From Candidatus Edwardsiibacteriota bacterium (GTDB lineage Bacteria; Edwardsbacteria; AC1; EtOH8), in contig JALOPJ010000013.1 of the NCBI GenBank assembly GCA_025453955.1, forward strand, positions 1 through 37,021: a stretch of 37,021 nucleotides of DNA, given 5' to 3'. Shown one piece after another: positions 9,293 to 18,935 of the stretch. The notes under the pieces are model-generated. The model had not been told where the DNA came from. It made no database searches and was given only the letters and a program-made list of their open reading frames with translations. Position 1 is the first letter of the stretch. The number at the start of each line of letters is the position of its first letter. A program made the position numbers and the translations under genes.

Positions 9293-11577
9293 CACCGTTC
9301 CCCGATCGTCCGCAGCAGCGAGCTGTCCTCGTAGGTCCGGATGCCCCACAGGCGGAAGTAGGCGCGGGCCAACCCGTTGACGGCGTCGCCGACCGCGCCG
9401 CCCTTGTTGACCAGCCTGCTGGTCATCAGGGCGTACATCTGCCGGTGCGGGATGACGCGCTCCGATTGCAGGCGCCGCCGCTGGCGGACGATCCATGGCA
9501 GATTTCCGATCAGCCAGCCGTAGGCGCCGAAATGGTTGGCCCACTCCCGCCGCCGGAACACGGCCAGCCGCACCAGGGCCTTGATCGTGTTCCATGACTC
9601 CAGTGCGATTGCCAGCGGCAAGACGGCCGCCAATCCGCGCCGGGAATGGAACAGCATCAGGTTCAGCAGGCGGTTCTTGGAGCTGTGCAGGATCACCAGC
9701 GGGAACAGCTTCCCCGCCGTCACGCCGCCCTTGTGCTGCACCACCGAGCTCCGCACCAGCACGGTCTTGTACCCCAGCAGCAGGGCGCGGCGGCAGAGGT
9801 AGGTGTCCTCGAAGTACGCGAAGTACTCGTCCAGGAACGGCAGGCCCAGCAGGTCGCGGCGGAAGATCAGGCCGCAGCCCGACACGCCGAGCACCTTGGC
9901 GCCGCCGGGATCGCGGTAGACGTTGTCGATGGTCATCCCCAGCAAGTTGGGGGCGCCGGCCGTCCGCTGCCGGCCGACGTCGACGTTCTCGTTGTAGACC
10001 ATCGAGCCCGCCACGGCCGTGGTGGGGTGCCGCACCAGCTCGTCCACCAGTTCGCCCAGCCAGTCGCCCGGCACCGTGGTGTCGTTGTTCAGCAGGGCCA
10101 CCAGCTGCCCGGCGCAGTGGCGCACCCCCAGGTTGTTGCCGCCGGCGAAGCCCAGGTTGCATTCGCTGCGGACCAGCCGCACCTCCGGGAACTCCCGCGC
10201 CAGCAGTTCGGCCGTCCCGTCGGCGGAGCCGTTGTCCACGACGACGGTCTCGAAGTTGCCGTACCGCTGCCTGCGCAGCGACGGCAGGCAGTCGCGCAGC
10301 AGGTGGGCCCCGTTGTAGGAGACGATCACCACCGACACCAGCGGGCGCGGTTCGCGGGCGATCCGCGCCTCCCGCCCGGCGATGCCGGTCCAGCGGGCGA
10401 TCTCGGCGTGCCAGCGCTCGACCACCCCGTCCCAGCCGTAGCCGGCCCGGTAGAACGCACGGGCGCTGGCCGACACCGCCGCTGCGGCCGCGTCGTCGCC
10501 GGCCAGCCGGACCACGGCATCGGCGAAGGACCGGGCATCGTCCGCCACGACCATCTCGCGCCCCGGGGTGGCCAGGATCCCCTCGTTGGCGATGGTGGTC
10601 GCCACCACCGGCAGGCCCCGGGCCATCGCCGCCAATACCTTGATCTTGATGCCGCTGCCGCTCAGCATCGGGCAGATCATCAGGCGCGCCCGGTCGAGGT
10701 AGGGTTCGATCGACGGCACGTACCCGGTGACGGCGATCGCCGGGTCGGCCGCCGCGGCCGCCAGCAGCTCCGGGGCGGGATCGAGCCCGACGATCGTCAG
10801 CCGGGCCCGCGGCACCCCGGCCTTGACCCGCGGCCAGCAGCGGTCGATGAACCAGCGGACGCCCTCGACGTTGGGCAGGTGCGCCATGTGGCCGACGAAG
10901 ATGATCTCCGCGCCGGGCCGCGGCGCCGCCGCGCCGGTGCCGCCGCCGTCGTCGATCGGGCTGCCGAGCGGGACCACCGCGATCCTGGCGTCGCCGCGGC
11001 TGATGTGGTCGCGGTCCCTGGGCGACACCACCATGGCCCCGTCGTAGCGCCGCAGCAGCCGCCGCTCGTGGCGCCCCGTCTTGAAGGCCTCCCAGCGCTT
11101 CAGCCAGCGCGCCACGCCCCGGGCGGCGGCGGCCTCGCGGCCGATCGCCAGCGAGAAGGCGTCGATCAGGTCGATCACCTTCCAGGTCTCGTCGAACCGC
11201 TCGAAGTAGGGGGCCATGATGATCTGCGACACGTAGACCAGGTCGAACTCCTCGCGCTCGGTGATGGCCTCCAGCTTGCGCCGGGTGCGGTCGTCGATGT
11301 TGAGGTACGAGGCGTAGTCCAGCCGCGAGCAGAAGCGCGGGCCGACCTGCTGCAGCCACGACAGCTCGGGCGTGTCGCTCACCACCTGGGTCACCACCTG
11401 CCGGCACAGCGGCCGCAGGTTCGCGGCCAGGGCGTCGTCCTCCGGCTTCTCGATGTTGGAGAACAGGTGGATCTCGTGCCGGGCCGACAGCCGCCGGATC
11501 AGCTCGTAGTTGCGCAGCCGGTCGCCGCCGTTGTAGGGCGGCCAGGGCAGGCGGGGCGTGACGAACAGGATCTTCAC
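9292..11577 (-). CDS. Bifunctional glycosyltransferase: N-terminal GT4 fused to C-terminal GT2
   Basis: 761 aa. N-terminal MKILFVTPRLPWPPYNGGDRLRNYELIRRLSARHEIHLFS with a GT-B domain; C-terminal PLVSVVIVSYNGAHLLRDCLPSLRRQRYGNFETVVVDNGSADGT...NLGFAGGNNLG. GTG start. Confidence 0.88.
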   Translation of the reverse strand: MKILFVTPRLPWPPYNGGDRLRNYELIRRLSARHEIHLFSNIEKPEDDALAANLRPLCRQVVTQVVSDTPELSWLQQVGPRFCSRLDYASYLNIDDRTRRKLEAITEREEFDLVYVSQIIMAPYFERFDETWKVIDLIDAFSLAIGREAAAARGVARWLKRWEAFKTGRHERRLLRRYDGAMVVSPRDRDHISRGDARIAVVPLGSPIDDGGGTGAAAPRPGAEIIFVGHMAHLPNVEGVRWFIDRCWPRVKAGVPRARLTIVGLDPAPELLAAAAADPAIAVTGYVPSIEPYLDRARLMICPMLSGSGIKIKVLAAMARGLPVVATTIANEGILATPGREMVVADDARSFADAVVRLAGDDAAAAAVSASARAFYRAGYGWDGVVERWHAEIARWTGIAGREARIAREPRPLVSVVIVSYNGAHLLRDCLPSLRRQRYGNFETVVVDNGSADGTAELLAREFPEVRLVRSECNLGFAGGNNLGVRHCAGQLVALLNNDTTVPGDWLGELVDELVRHPTTAVAGSMVYNENVDVGRQRTAGAPNLLGMTIDNVYRDPGGAKVLGVSGCGLIFRRDLLGLPFLDEYFAYFEDTYLCRRALLLGYKTVLVRSSVVQHKGGVTAGKLFPLVILHSSKNRLLNLMLFHSRRGLAAVLPLAIALESWNTIKALVRLAVFRRREWANHFGAYGWLIGNLPWIVRQRRRLQSERVIPHRQMYALMTSRLVNKGGAVGDAVNGLARAYFRLWGIRTYEDSSLLRTIGER

Positions 11578-12239
11578 TGCTTGCGGCCCACAATGTAGAC
11601 GGCGCCGGCAGCATGCTCGAACTGGTCGAGGGATCGCCCGATGAACAAGCGGCGCACGCGGCGCACCAGTGCATCGACCGGTGTTTGCCGGCCCCGGGTG
11701 TCGGGATCATCTCCCGCTGCGATGACGTCGAAACCTGACCGCTCCATCATCTTGCGCAGCAAAGCCAACGGATACGGCCGGACATGGGTCGTATCCAGCC
11801 AGAATGCCTCGTTCATCACCTGCCGGGCGATGCAGTTCGGCGTGATCACAATAAGCGCACCGCCGGGTTTGAGCGCAGCGTGCGACAATGCGATCAATTG
11901 TTCCGCATCGCCGGGGCACATGTGTTCTATCACATGGCTGGCGAAAATACCGTCGAATAGGCCTGACTTGTCAGCAAGATACTGCAGGGCGTTCGCGCAA
12001 GCGACATCACAACCGACACGCGTACCCGAGCGTCGGGAACGGTCCGGGTCGAGGTCCAAACCGTAAGGCCGGAACCCATGCGACTGCAGCAGTTCCAGGA
12101 ATAATCCCAGCCCGCAGCCGAGATCCAGCACCGCGCCGCCCGGGGCGAAGTATCGCAGGTACTTCTCCTGGATCCGCCGTAGCGCCGCCTCCGGCGTACC
12201 GAAGGCTTCGATGTTGTCAAACCGCCTTGAGCGTGCCAT
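11574..12239 (-). CDS. Class I SAM-dependent methyltransferase
   Basis: MARSRRFDNIEAFGTPEAALRRIQEKYLRYFAPGGAVLDLGCGLGLFLELL...GIFASHVIEHMCPGDAEQL. Confidence 0.85.
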   Translation of the reverse strand: MARSRRFDNIEAFGTPEAALRRIQEKYLRYFAPGGAVLDLGCGLGLFLELLQSHGFRPYGLDLDPDRSRRSGTRVGCDVACANALQYLADKSGLFDGIFASHVIEHMCPGDAEQLIALSHAALKPGGALIVITPNCIARQVMNEAFWLDTTHVRPYPLALLRKMMERSGFDVIAAGDDPDTRGRQTPVDALVRRVRRLFIGRSLDQFEHAAGAVYIVGRKQ

Positions 12240-13686
12240 CTTTTTGACGGTGCATGAACGTTCGCAACAACCTTGTTTCGTCCGCCGACAGCGGGCGCAA
12301 CATCCAAAGGATCGAGCAATACGACCCGATGCCAGCCGGGATCGTCCACCAGAAACCAACGTAGCGCATTACCGGATACATAACAACCGCCATGACCAGA
12401 CAGGCTAGCGCCGGCTTTGCCAGGCAGGAAACGGGATCGAACACCGCGTAGATGCTGTCCCGGAGCCAGCGCCGATACTGGAACCAACAAAAGTAATGGG
12501 TAACGACCATGGTGACGGCGGCGCCGAGCGCGCCCCAGACGGAGATCAGGACGATGTTCCCGATGGCGTTAAATAGCGTGTTGAAAGCGGCGATCTTGGC
12601 CACGGCCGTTTCCTGGTTGCGCGCCGTGGAAATGGCTCCCATGGCGCTGGTGACGAAAATCGCCGGCAACGCCCAGCACAGGATCCGAAACACGTCGGCT
12701 GATGAATGGTACTCGGCCCCGTACAACTTGGCGATCACGTCCGTGGCCATCAACGCCCCCCCGACCGCCAGCGGCAGGCTGATGAACAGCAGTCCCTTGA
12801 TGAGGCTGGCCGCAGCCCGGGCGCTCGCCATTTCCGATCCCTGTCCGTATAACACGGAAAACCTTGGGTAGACGGCGCCGGCCACCGCGCCCGGGAGAAA
12901 GATCAAGCCCGTCACCAGCGCCAGCGCTGCGTTGTACGTGCCGACCGATGCCGCCCCTTTCAGCTTGTACAGCAGTACCGAATCGATTCGCACGTAGAAG
13001 ACCATCATCAGGTTGGCCACGGCGAACGGGAATCCCGCCACGATGACGCGTTGCCAGCGCCCCCGCATCCCGCCCAGCCGGGCGGCCATCTGCCGCCGGT
13101 ACCGGGCAGCGGCCGCGGCCGCGAACATGATGGCGCGGGCGACCAGCGCGACGACGCCGTACCAGATGAAGAACAGCCGCAGGTCCGCGCCCCCGCGCAG
13201 CACCACCGCGCCCACCGCCACGCCCAGCAGGTTGCCCGCCGTCTGCAGCAGGCTCTGGAACCCCATCTCCTCGAACGCGGCGAACAGCATGAAGAACCCG
13301 TTGGACAGGTTGGCGATGCCCTGCCCCACCAGCCCCCACACCAGCAATTCGGCCACCAGCGGGTCCTTGACGAGGACCGGCGCCAGCGCGGCGGTCAGCG
13401 CCACCTCGGCCGCCAGGATCAGCAGCTTGAGCGCGGTGATGTCCAGCACGTACTGGCCGGCCAGCCCGCGGGCCCGCGCCACCTCGCGCACCAGGATGTT
13501 GCTGAAGCCCAGGTCCAGCGGGATCGACAGGAACGTCAGCGCCGCCAGCACGAAGCTGTAGCGGCCGAAATCCACCTGGCCCAGCGTCCGCGCCACGTAG
13601 GCGAAGAAGAACAGGAAGATCACCTTCTCGGCCAGGCTGGCCAGGGTCAGGAACAGCGTGTTCCTGATGATCAGCCGGCCGCTCAC
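12217..13686 (-). CDS. Polysaccharide biosynthesis flippase (Wzx/MATE-like)
   Basis: From GTG at 13686: MSGRLIIRNTLFLTLASLAEKVIFLFFFAYVARTLGQVDFGRYSFVLAALTFLSIPLDLGFSNILVREVAR. About 489 aa, multi-spanning. Confidence 0.87.
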   Translation of the reverse strand: MSGRLIIRNTLFLTLASLAEKVIFLFFFAYVARTLGQVDFGRYSFVLAALTFLSIPLDLGFSNILVREVARARGLAGQYVLDITALKLLILAAEVALTAALAPVLVKDPLVAELLVWGLVGQGIANLSNGFFMLFAAFEEMGFQSLLQTAGNLLGVAVGAVVLRGGADLRLFFIWYGVVALVARAIMFAAAAAARYRRQMAARLGGMRGRWQRVIVAGFPFAVANLMMVFYVRIDSVLLYKLKGAASVGTYNAALALVTGLIFLPGAVAGAVYPRFSVLYGQGSEMASARAAASLIKGLLFISLPLAVGGALMATDVIAKLYGAEYHSSADVFRILCWALPAIFVTSAMGAISTARNQETAVAKIAAFNTLFNAIGNIVLISVWGALGAAVTMVVTHYFCWFQYRRWLRDSIYAVFDPVSCLAKPALACLVMAVVMYPVMRYVGFWWTIPAGIGSYCSILWMLRPLSADETRLLRTFMHRQKDGTLKAV

Positions 13687-15698
13687 CGCGCGACACCGCC
13701 CCGGGGCCAGACCTTCAGCCGCGCCAGGATGCGCTGGTCCGACCACGGCATGATCTCCGCCGTTTCCGTGACGATCGGCGCCTCGGGGATGGTGGACGTC
13801 ACCATGACGATGCTGTCGGGCGCTTGATCGGTCCTGATCTGATAGGTCTCCATATAGCCGTGCCCGCGCTTCCAGCCGGCGGTCCGGCGCAGCAGATACG
13901 ACGGCCAATGCACGGCCTTGATGCACCTCGTCCCGTAATACAGCTCGTCGATCATGATCAGGTCCGGCACGGTGTCATGCACGGCCCATTCGGCCGTGAC
14001 GGAAAGCACGCCCTGGCCCTGCCGCAAGGCATATTGAATGAGCTCCGGGCCGTTTCCGGGCCGCACCGTCAGCGGGCCGCCCCGTTTCAAATCGTGCTCT
14101 CTGACGTCGCCGGCCAGCCCCTGCGGCTTCCTGTCCAGCAGCAGCACGCCGTCTCTCAGGTCGCGGACCGCCCAGGCCGTGTCGGCCAGCAATCGCGCCA
14201 GCGTTTCGCGCTCGCGCGCCCGGGAGAAGTTGGGCAAGGGGAACCGCTCCAGCAGGTCGACGCACACCACGTCGACGCGTGAACTGGCGACGGGATCAAA
14301 ACGGCCGGCATCCGTCCCGACGAATGTGATCCAGGGAGACGGGAACATGTAGCAGTCGCGACGGTGCGTCAGGTGCGGGCAGATCTCGGCCGAAGCGGAC
14401 ACCGGGACTGACGATGGGATGCGCGCGATCATGCTGTCGGTGATGGCGTCGTGCCGGGTGACCCGGTACTGGTGGAGCTGGCCGTGGTAGTACCAGTCGC
14501 TCGTTTTCCAGAACCGCAGCGCCAGCGGCGACCCGCCCCAGAAGAACGTGCAGGACACCGAGGCGGCGAGCACCCCGGCCGACATCCCGCGGCGGACCCG
14601 GGCCGGGGACAACGACGTGCGCCGGCCGAGCAATCCCGACAGCCGTCCCCATCCGGCGATCGCCGCGTACGCCAGGAACGGGACCAGCACCGCGTTATGG
14701 TGGTTGTGCAGGTCGAACGTCCCCTGTCCCGTCATCAGACCGCCGAGGATCGGAATGAGCGGCAGCAGCAGCCAACCGGACAGCACCGGCAGCAATCCCA
14801 TCGGCAGCAGCAACAGCACGAGCGTGCCCAGGTTCCTGACCGACAGCACCCGGGCGATCATCGCCGGCACGTCGCCGTAGATCAGGTCCGTATATTCCAG
14901 GTACAGCCCGTCGCGCATCCTGAAGTGGGGTATGACCCAGAACTGGGCGGCGGCGAACCAGATGATCCCGGCGATCAGGACCGCGACGCCCTGTTTGCGC
15001 TGCCCGGTCAATGCCATCGCCAGGCCCAGCCCGGCCGCGGCCAGCGAGACGTACTCCTTGCAGGCCAGCGCCAGCAGCAGGGACGCCGCGAACAGCGGCC
15101 AGCGCCGGCGCTCCATGAAATGCAGCGCCCACAGCAGGAAACCGGCCGCCAGGGCGTCGCCGTGGAACTCGAACAGGTTGGCGAACTGCAGCGCCGGATG
15201 CAGCAGGTACGCGCCCAGCAGGGCGATCCCGGCGCCGCCTGAGCCCAGCCGGCGCCGCGCCATCAGGTACAGCGGGATCCCGCCTGACGCGATCACCGCC
15301 GTCTGCAGCACCAGCAGCATCCTGGCGTCGTCCCAGATCCGGTACAGCGGCGCGATCAGGAAATACACCGGCTCGAAATGGATGCCCAGCCGGCTGACGC
15401 GCTGGCCGGTCTCGTAGAAGGTGAAATCCAGCGGCCGCCCGTCCAGCACGCCCCGGATCGCCTGGTCCATGTGACCCAGGTCGACCATCCCCATGTTGTA
15501 GGCGGCGTAGGAGCAAAGCGGCAGCACGGTGAACACAGCCGCATATCCCGCGATCAGCGCCCCGGCTACCCACGGCCAGCGTTTCGCCGCCTGCGGGTCG
15601 CCCGGCCCGGCCCGGCGCGAGGCGAGCAGGAACGCGGCGACGGCCGCTCCCGCGACCAGCGACACGCCCAGCAGATTGTCAATGAGCGCGTGGCCCAT
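13683..15698 (-). CDS. DUF2079-family membrane protein
   Basis: 671 aa multi-TM; DLGHMDQAIRGVLDGRPLDFTFYE...RLGIHFEPVYFLIAPLYRIWDDARMLLVLQT, typical of DUF2079, with a soluble C-terminal region. Confidence 0.82.
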   Translation of the reverse strand: MGHALIDNLLGVSLVAGAAVAAFLLASRRAGPGDPQAAKRWPWVAGALIAGYAAVFTVLPLCSYAAYNMGMVDLGHMDQAIRGVLDGRPLDFTFYETGQRVSRLGIHFEPVYFLIAPLYRIWDDARMLLVLQTAVIASGGIPLYLMARRRLGSGGAGIALLGAYLLHPALQFANLFEFHGDALAAGFLLWALHFMERRRWPLFAASLLLALACKEYVSLAAAGLGLAMALTGQRKQGVAVLIAGIIWFAAAQFWVIPHFRMRDGLYLEYTDLIYGDVPAMIARVLSVRNLGTLVLLLLPMGLLPVLSGWLLLPLIPILGGLMTGQGTFDLHNHHNAVLVPFLAYAAIAGWGRLSGLLGRRTSLSPARVRRGMSAGVLAASVSCTFFWGGSPLALRFWKTSDWYYHGQLHQYRVTRHDAITDSMIARIPSSVPVSASAEICPHLTHRRDCYMFPSPWITFVGTDAGRFDPVASSRVDVVCVDLLERFPLPNFSRARERETLARLLADTAWAVRDLRDGVLLLDRKPQGLAGDVREHDLKRGGPLTVRPGNGPELIQYALRQGQGVLSVTAEWAVHDTVPDLIMIDELYYGTRCIKAVHWPSYLLRRTAGWKRGHGYMETYQIRTDQAPDSIVMVTSTIPEAPIVTETAEIMPWSDQRILARLKVWPRGGVAR

Positions 15699-16491
15699 TG
15701 CGACTCTTCTTCATGGCGGTCACCATCAGGCCGCCGGCTTCACGGTCATCCGGCAACAGGCGGTCCAGCCAAGCCAGCGCGAACAATGGCGGGAACGAGG
15801 CCACGGCCAGCGCCGGCCAGCGCAGCAGCATCCGGTTGGCACGCCACGCCAAGCGCCCCGGCCCCTTGAAGTACTGCCGGTGCCGGACCACGTCGAGCCC
15901 GGCCGCGTCCAGCAGCTGGCGCAACGCCTCCGGCGTGTACCCGTCGCGCTTGTGGTCGAAATCTGCGGCCACCGAGGACGAGAACCGGCTCGCCGCCGGG
16001 ACGGTGATCAGCAGGCGGCCGCCATCGCCCAGGGCAGCCGCCAGGGACATGATCGCCGCGCCATCGTCCGCGATGTGCTCGAGCACGTCCGAACAGATGA
16101 TGAGATCATGGCCGTTCCCCAGCCTCGCCGTCGTCAGGTCGGCCCGCAGCAGCGCATGGGGGACACCCAGCGCCGACAGCACTGCGTCCGCCTGGTCCAG
16201 TTTTTCCTGCTGCAGGTCGATCCCCGCCAGGTCGGCGCCGGGGAAGACCCGCGCCAGCTCCGCCAGGTACAGCCCCGGCCCGCAGCCGGCGTCGAGGATC
16301 CGGCGCGGCGGTGGCGCGCATCGGGCAGCTTCTTGCATGATGAGCGCCGCCCGGATCCGCAACCCCAGGTGCGGCACGCCGATCGCGCGCAACGCCATCC
16401 GCGCCGGCCATGAGCCGATCACCGCCGTCCGGCCGTCGGCCGTCGACAGGACTGCGCGGGAGCGCTTCGCCAGCACCGATCCGAACGGCAT
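15679..16491 (-). CDS. Class I SAM-dependent methyltransferase
   Basis: From ATG at 16491: MPFGSVLAKRSRAVL...RRILDAGCGPGLYLAELARVFPGADLAGIDLQQ...LIICSDVLEHIADD. The upstream part of ORF 15679..17376 is non-coding antiframe. Confidence 0.87.
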   Translation of the reverse strand: MPFGSVLAKRSRAVLSTADGRTAVIGSWPARMALRAIGVPHLGLRIRAALIMQEAARCAPPPRRILDAGCGPGLYLAELARVFPGADLAGIDLQQEKLDQADAVLSALGVPHALLRADLTTARLGNGHDLIICSDVLEHIADDGAAIMSLAAALGDGGRLLITVPAASRFSSSVAADFDHKRDGYTPEALRQLLDAAGLDVVRHRQYFKGPGRLAWRANRMLLRWPALAVASFPPLFALAWLDRLLPDDREAGGLMVTAMKKSRNGPRAH

Positions 16492-17408
16492 CAGCGCGAC
16501 CCCCGCCGGCTGATCGCCGGCACCGCGGCGCCGGCCAGCTCGCAGGCCATCCACATGACCCGAGACACCAAAGAGACAGCCAGCCCGGCCGTCAACGGGA
16601 CGACCGGCGTCAGCAAAACCACCAGGGCGCCCTCGCGGACGCCCAGTCCGCCGGGGACCACGAAACTGATCAATCCCAGCAGCCATGAAAAAACGAACGC
16701 CGGCATCGCCGCCGCCGCGGCGGACCAGGACAGGCCCGTCATCCCCTTCACCAGCAGCATGCCGGACAGCCCGTACACGGCCCACGCCGCGACGTACATC
16801 GCTGCCAGCGCCAGGATGCGCCCGAACGCGAGGTCGATCGCGACCGGGTCCCGCCGCAGCAGCCGCAGCGCCCGGTTCAGCCCCCAGGTCATCAGTTTCG
16901 GATGCAGCGCGGGCACCGTCAACGCGGCCAGCAGCGGCAGCCACAGCGCCAGGGAGCCGTGGACCAGCCGGCGGGCGAACAGCAGCTCCAGCGCCGCCGT
17001 CGCCGCCAGGTTGGTGACGACCAGCAGGACCAGTTCGACGTACGTCGCCGCCAGGGCGATCGCGCCCCGCAGACCCCGGCGCTGCGACAGGAAGATCCGC
17101 CCGATGATGGTCATCACCCGGCCCGGCACGTACTTCCCCAGTTGCGAGACGAACCAGATCTCGAAGGTGTCCCGGCGGGCCGGCCGCTCGCCCATCGACC
17201 GCACGGTCCGGTGCCAGGCGTCCCACAACAGCACGAAATAGAGTCCCAGTGCGGCCAGCGCCGCCAGGCACAGCGGCCAGTCCACGGTCGCCAGCATGCC
17301 GGAGAGGGCGGGCCGCTGCCGCGCGACCAGAGCCGCCATCGCGGCCAGCGCCGCCAGGAAGAACGCCGCCGTCCACAGCGCGGCGCGGTTGAATGACCTT
17401 ACTTCCAT
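16491..17408 (-). CDS. Lysylphosphatidylglycerol synthase-like/UPF0104 membrane protein
   Basis: From ATG at 17408: MEVRSFNRAALWTAAFFLAALAAMAALV...WFVSQLGKYVPGRVMTIIGRIFLSQR...GLGVREGALVVLLTPV. Confidence 0.82.
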   Translation of the reverse strand: MEVRSFNRAALWTAAFFLAALAAMAALVARQRPALSGMLATVDWPLCLAALAALGLYFVLLWDAWHRTVRSMGERPARRDTFEIWFVSQLGKYVPGRVMTIIGRIFLSQRRGLRGAIALAATYVELVLLVVTNLAATAALELLFARRLVHGSLALWLPLLAALTVPALHPKLMTWGLNRALRLLRRDPVAIDLAFGRILALAAMYVAAWAVYGLSGMLLVKGMTGLSWSAAAAAMPAFVFSWLLGLISFVVPGGLGVREGALVVLLTPVVPLTAGLAVSLVSRVMWMACELAGAAVPAISRRGSR

Positions 17409-17992
17409 TTTTCCGCCAGCACGATCGTCCAGGGGAACGAGCCCGCCGTCCTGATGATCGTGGCCTGGCGCGACACGAACGAGCGGAACGCCGCCGCGCC
17501 CCAGCTCTGGACGTGTTCCGGGTGGTTGCCGAGGCGCGACAGGTATTTCCCGCGGCCCAGGTTCGCCAGCCGGAACCACGGCTCGTGCGGGACCGACAGC
17601 AGCAGGTACCGCCCCGTCACCCGCACCAATTCCCGCAGGCCGTCCTCCGGGCGGGCCAGGTGCTCCAGCACCTCGCTGGCCACCACCAGGTCGTACGAGC
17701 CATCGGGCTCGGCGAGGGCGTAAATATCCCCGGTGGCGAGCGTGACGCCGGGCAACGATCGCCGGGCATAGCCGATGGCCTCGCCGTCGATGTCCACCCC
17801 CTTCCACTGCCATCCGGGATGCCGGTCGCGCAGGTGCCGGATCAGGAAGCCCTCGCCGCAGCCGACCTCGAGGGCGCGCGACACACCGACACCCGCCAGG
17901 ACGCCGGACGCCGCCTCCATGAACCGGCCGATCATCAGACGCTGGATGGGGTTCGCCGAGGTGTGCTTCCGCAGGTTAGTGCTTGCCATCAC
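17399..17992 (-). CDS. Class I SAM-dependent methyltransferase
   Basis: ALEVGCGEGFLIRHLRDRHPGWQWKGVDIDGEAIGYARRSLPG...DLVVASEVLEHLARPEDGLRELVRV. Confidence 0.87.
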   Translation of the reverse strand: MMASTNLRKHTSANPIQRLMIGRFMEAASGVLAGVGVSRALEVGCGEGFLIRHLRDRHPGWQWKGVDIDGEAIGYARRSLPGVTLATGDIYALAEPDGSYDLVVASEVLEHLARPEDGLRELVRVTGRYLLLSVPHEPWFRLANLGRGKYLSRLGNHPEHVQSWGAAAFRSFVSRQATIIRTAGSFPWTIVLAEKWK

Positions 17993-18935
17993 CCGGTCCC
18001 TCCGTGGTCTCCGCGATCGAATAATCCTGCTCCGGCCGCGTGCGGGCCGCGATCATCTCTCCCAGCAGCCCGATCGAGACGAACTGGATGCCCAGGATCA
18101 TCAGTAGCGTGCCCAACAGCAGCAGCGGCCGCTGTCCGATGGCCTGATGCCCGACGAGCTTGACCAGGGTCAGGTATATGTTGATCAGCAGCCCGACCCC
18201 AAAGGCGACCGACCCCACGGTACCGAAGAAGTGGCCCGGGCGGCGGCCGTAGCGGGTGAGAAATACGACCGTCAGCAGGTCGAGGTATCCCTTGACCAGT
18301 CGGCCCCACCCGTATTTCGACCGGCCGGTGACCCGCGGGTGGTGCCGCACCGCGATCTCCGCGATGCGGTAGCCGCGTTGGTGGGCCAGCACCGGGATGT
18401 AGCGATGGAGCTCGCCGTAGATGCTCACCTCGCGCAGCACCGCCGCCCGGTAGGCCTTGAACCCGCAGTTGAAATCGTGCAGCCGGACGCCGCTGGTCCT
18501 CGCGGTGGCCCAATTGAACAGCCTCGAGGGAACCGTTTTCGACAAGGGATCCTGGCGCGACTGTTTCCAGCCCGAGACCAGGTCGAATCCCTCTCCCAGC
18601 TTCTCGATGAACCGCGGGATCTCCGCTGGATCGTCCTGCAGGTCGCCGTCCATGGTGATGATGATGCCGCCCCCGGCCCGGGCAAAACCGGCCGTCAGCG
18701 CCGCGGCCTTGCCGAAATTACGGCGGAACGATATCGCCGCCACCCGCTTGTCGCGGCGGGCGAGCGTCTTGATGATCTCCCACGAGCCGTCGCTGCTGCC
18801 GTCGTCGACGAAGATGATCTCCCCCGCCAGCTTGTTGGCGGCCAGCACCTCGCGGACCTGGCGGTACAACGGCTCCAGCGTCTGCCGCTCGTTGCACACC
18901 GGGATCACGACCGAGATCGATGTTTTCTTACCCAT
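17976..18935 (-). CDS. Glycosyltransferase family 2 (DPM1/GtrB-like) with two C-terminal TM segments
   Basis: MGKKTSISVVIPVCNERQTLEPLYRQV...IFVDDGSSDGSWEII...ITMDGDLQDDPAEIPRFI, with C-terminal hydrophobic segments. Confidence 0.92.
   Translation of the reverse strand: MGKKTSISVVIPVCNERQTLEPLYRQVREVLAANKLAGEIIFVDDGSSDGSWEIIKTLARRDKRVAAISFRRNFGKAAALTAGFARAGGGIIITMDGDLQDDPAEIPRFIEKLGEGFDLVSGWKQSRQDPLSKTVPSRLFNWATARTSGVRLHDFNCGFKAYRAAVLREVSIYGELHRYIPVLAHQRGYRIAEIAVRHHPRVTGRSKYGWGRLVKGYLDLLTVVFLTRYGRRPGHFFGTVGSVAFGVGLLINIYLTLVKLVGHQAIGQRPLLLLGTLLMILGIQFVSIGLLGEMIAARTRPEQDYSIAETTEGPGDGKH

Noticed and set aside
9646-11598. 650-aa plus-strand ORF opposite the GT4-GT2 gene
   Set aside because: No recognisable domain, codon-bias artefact antisense to the true gene.
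9292-11710. N-terminal 800 residues of ORF 8618..11710
   Set aside because: Out-of-frame reading of the GT4-GT2 gene; only the C-terminal methyltransferase (8618..9292) has real domain motifs.
16492-17376. Upstream half of ORF 15679..17376
   Set aside because: Alternate frame of the LPG-synthase-like gene; composition is Arg/Ala/Gly-rich without motifs.
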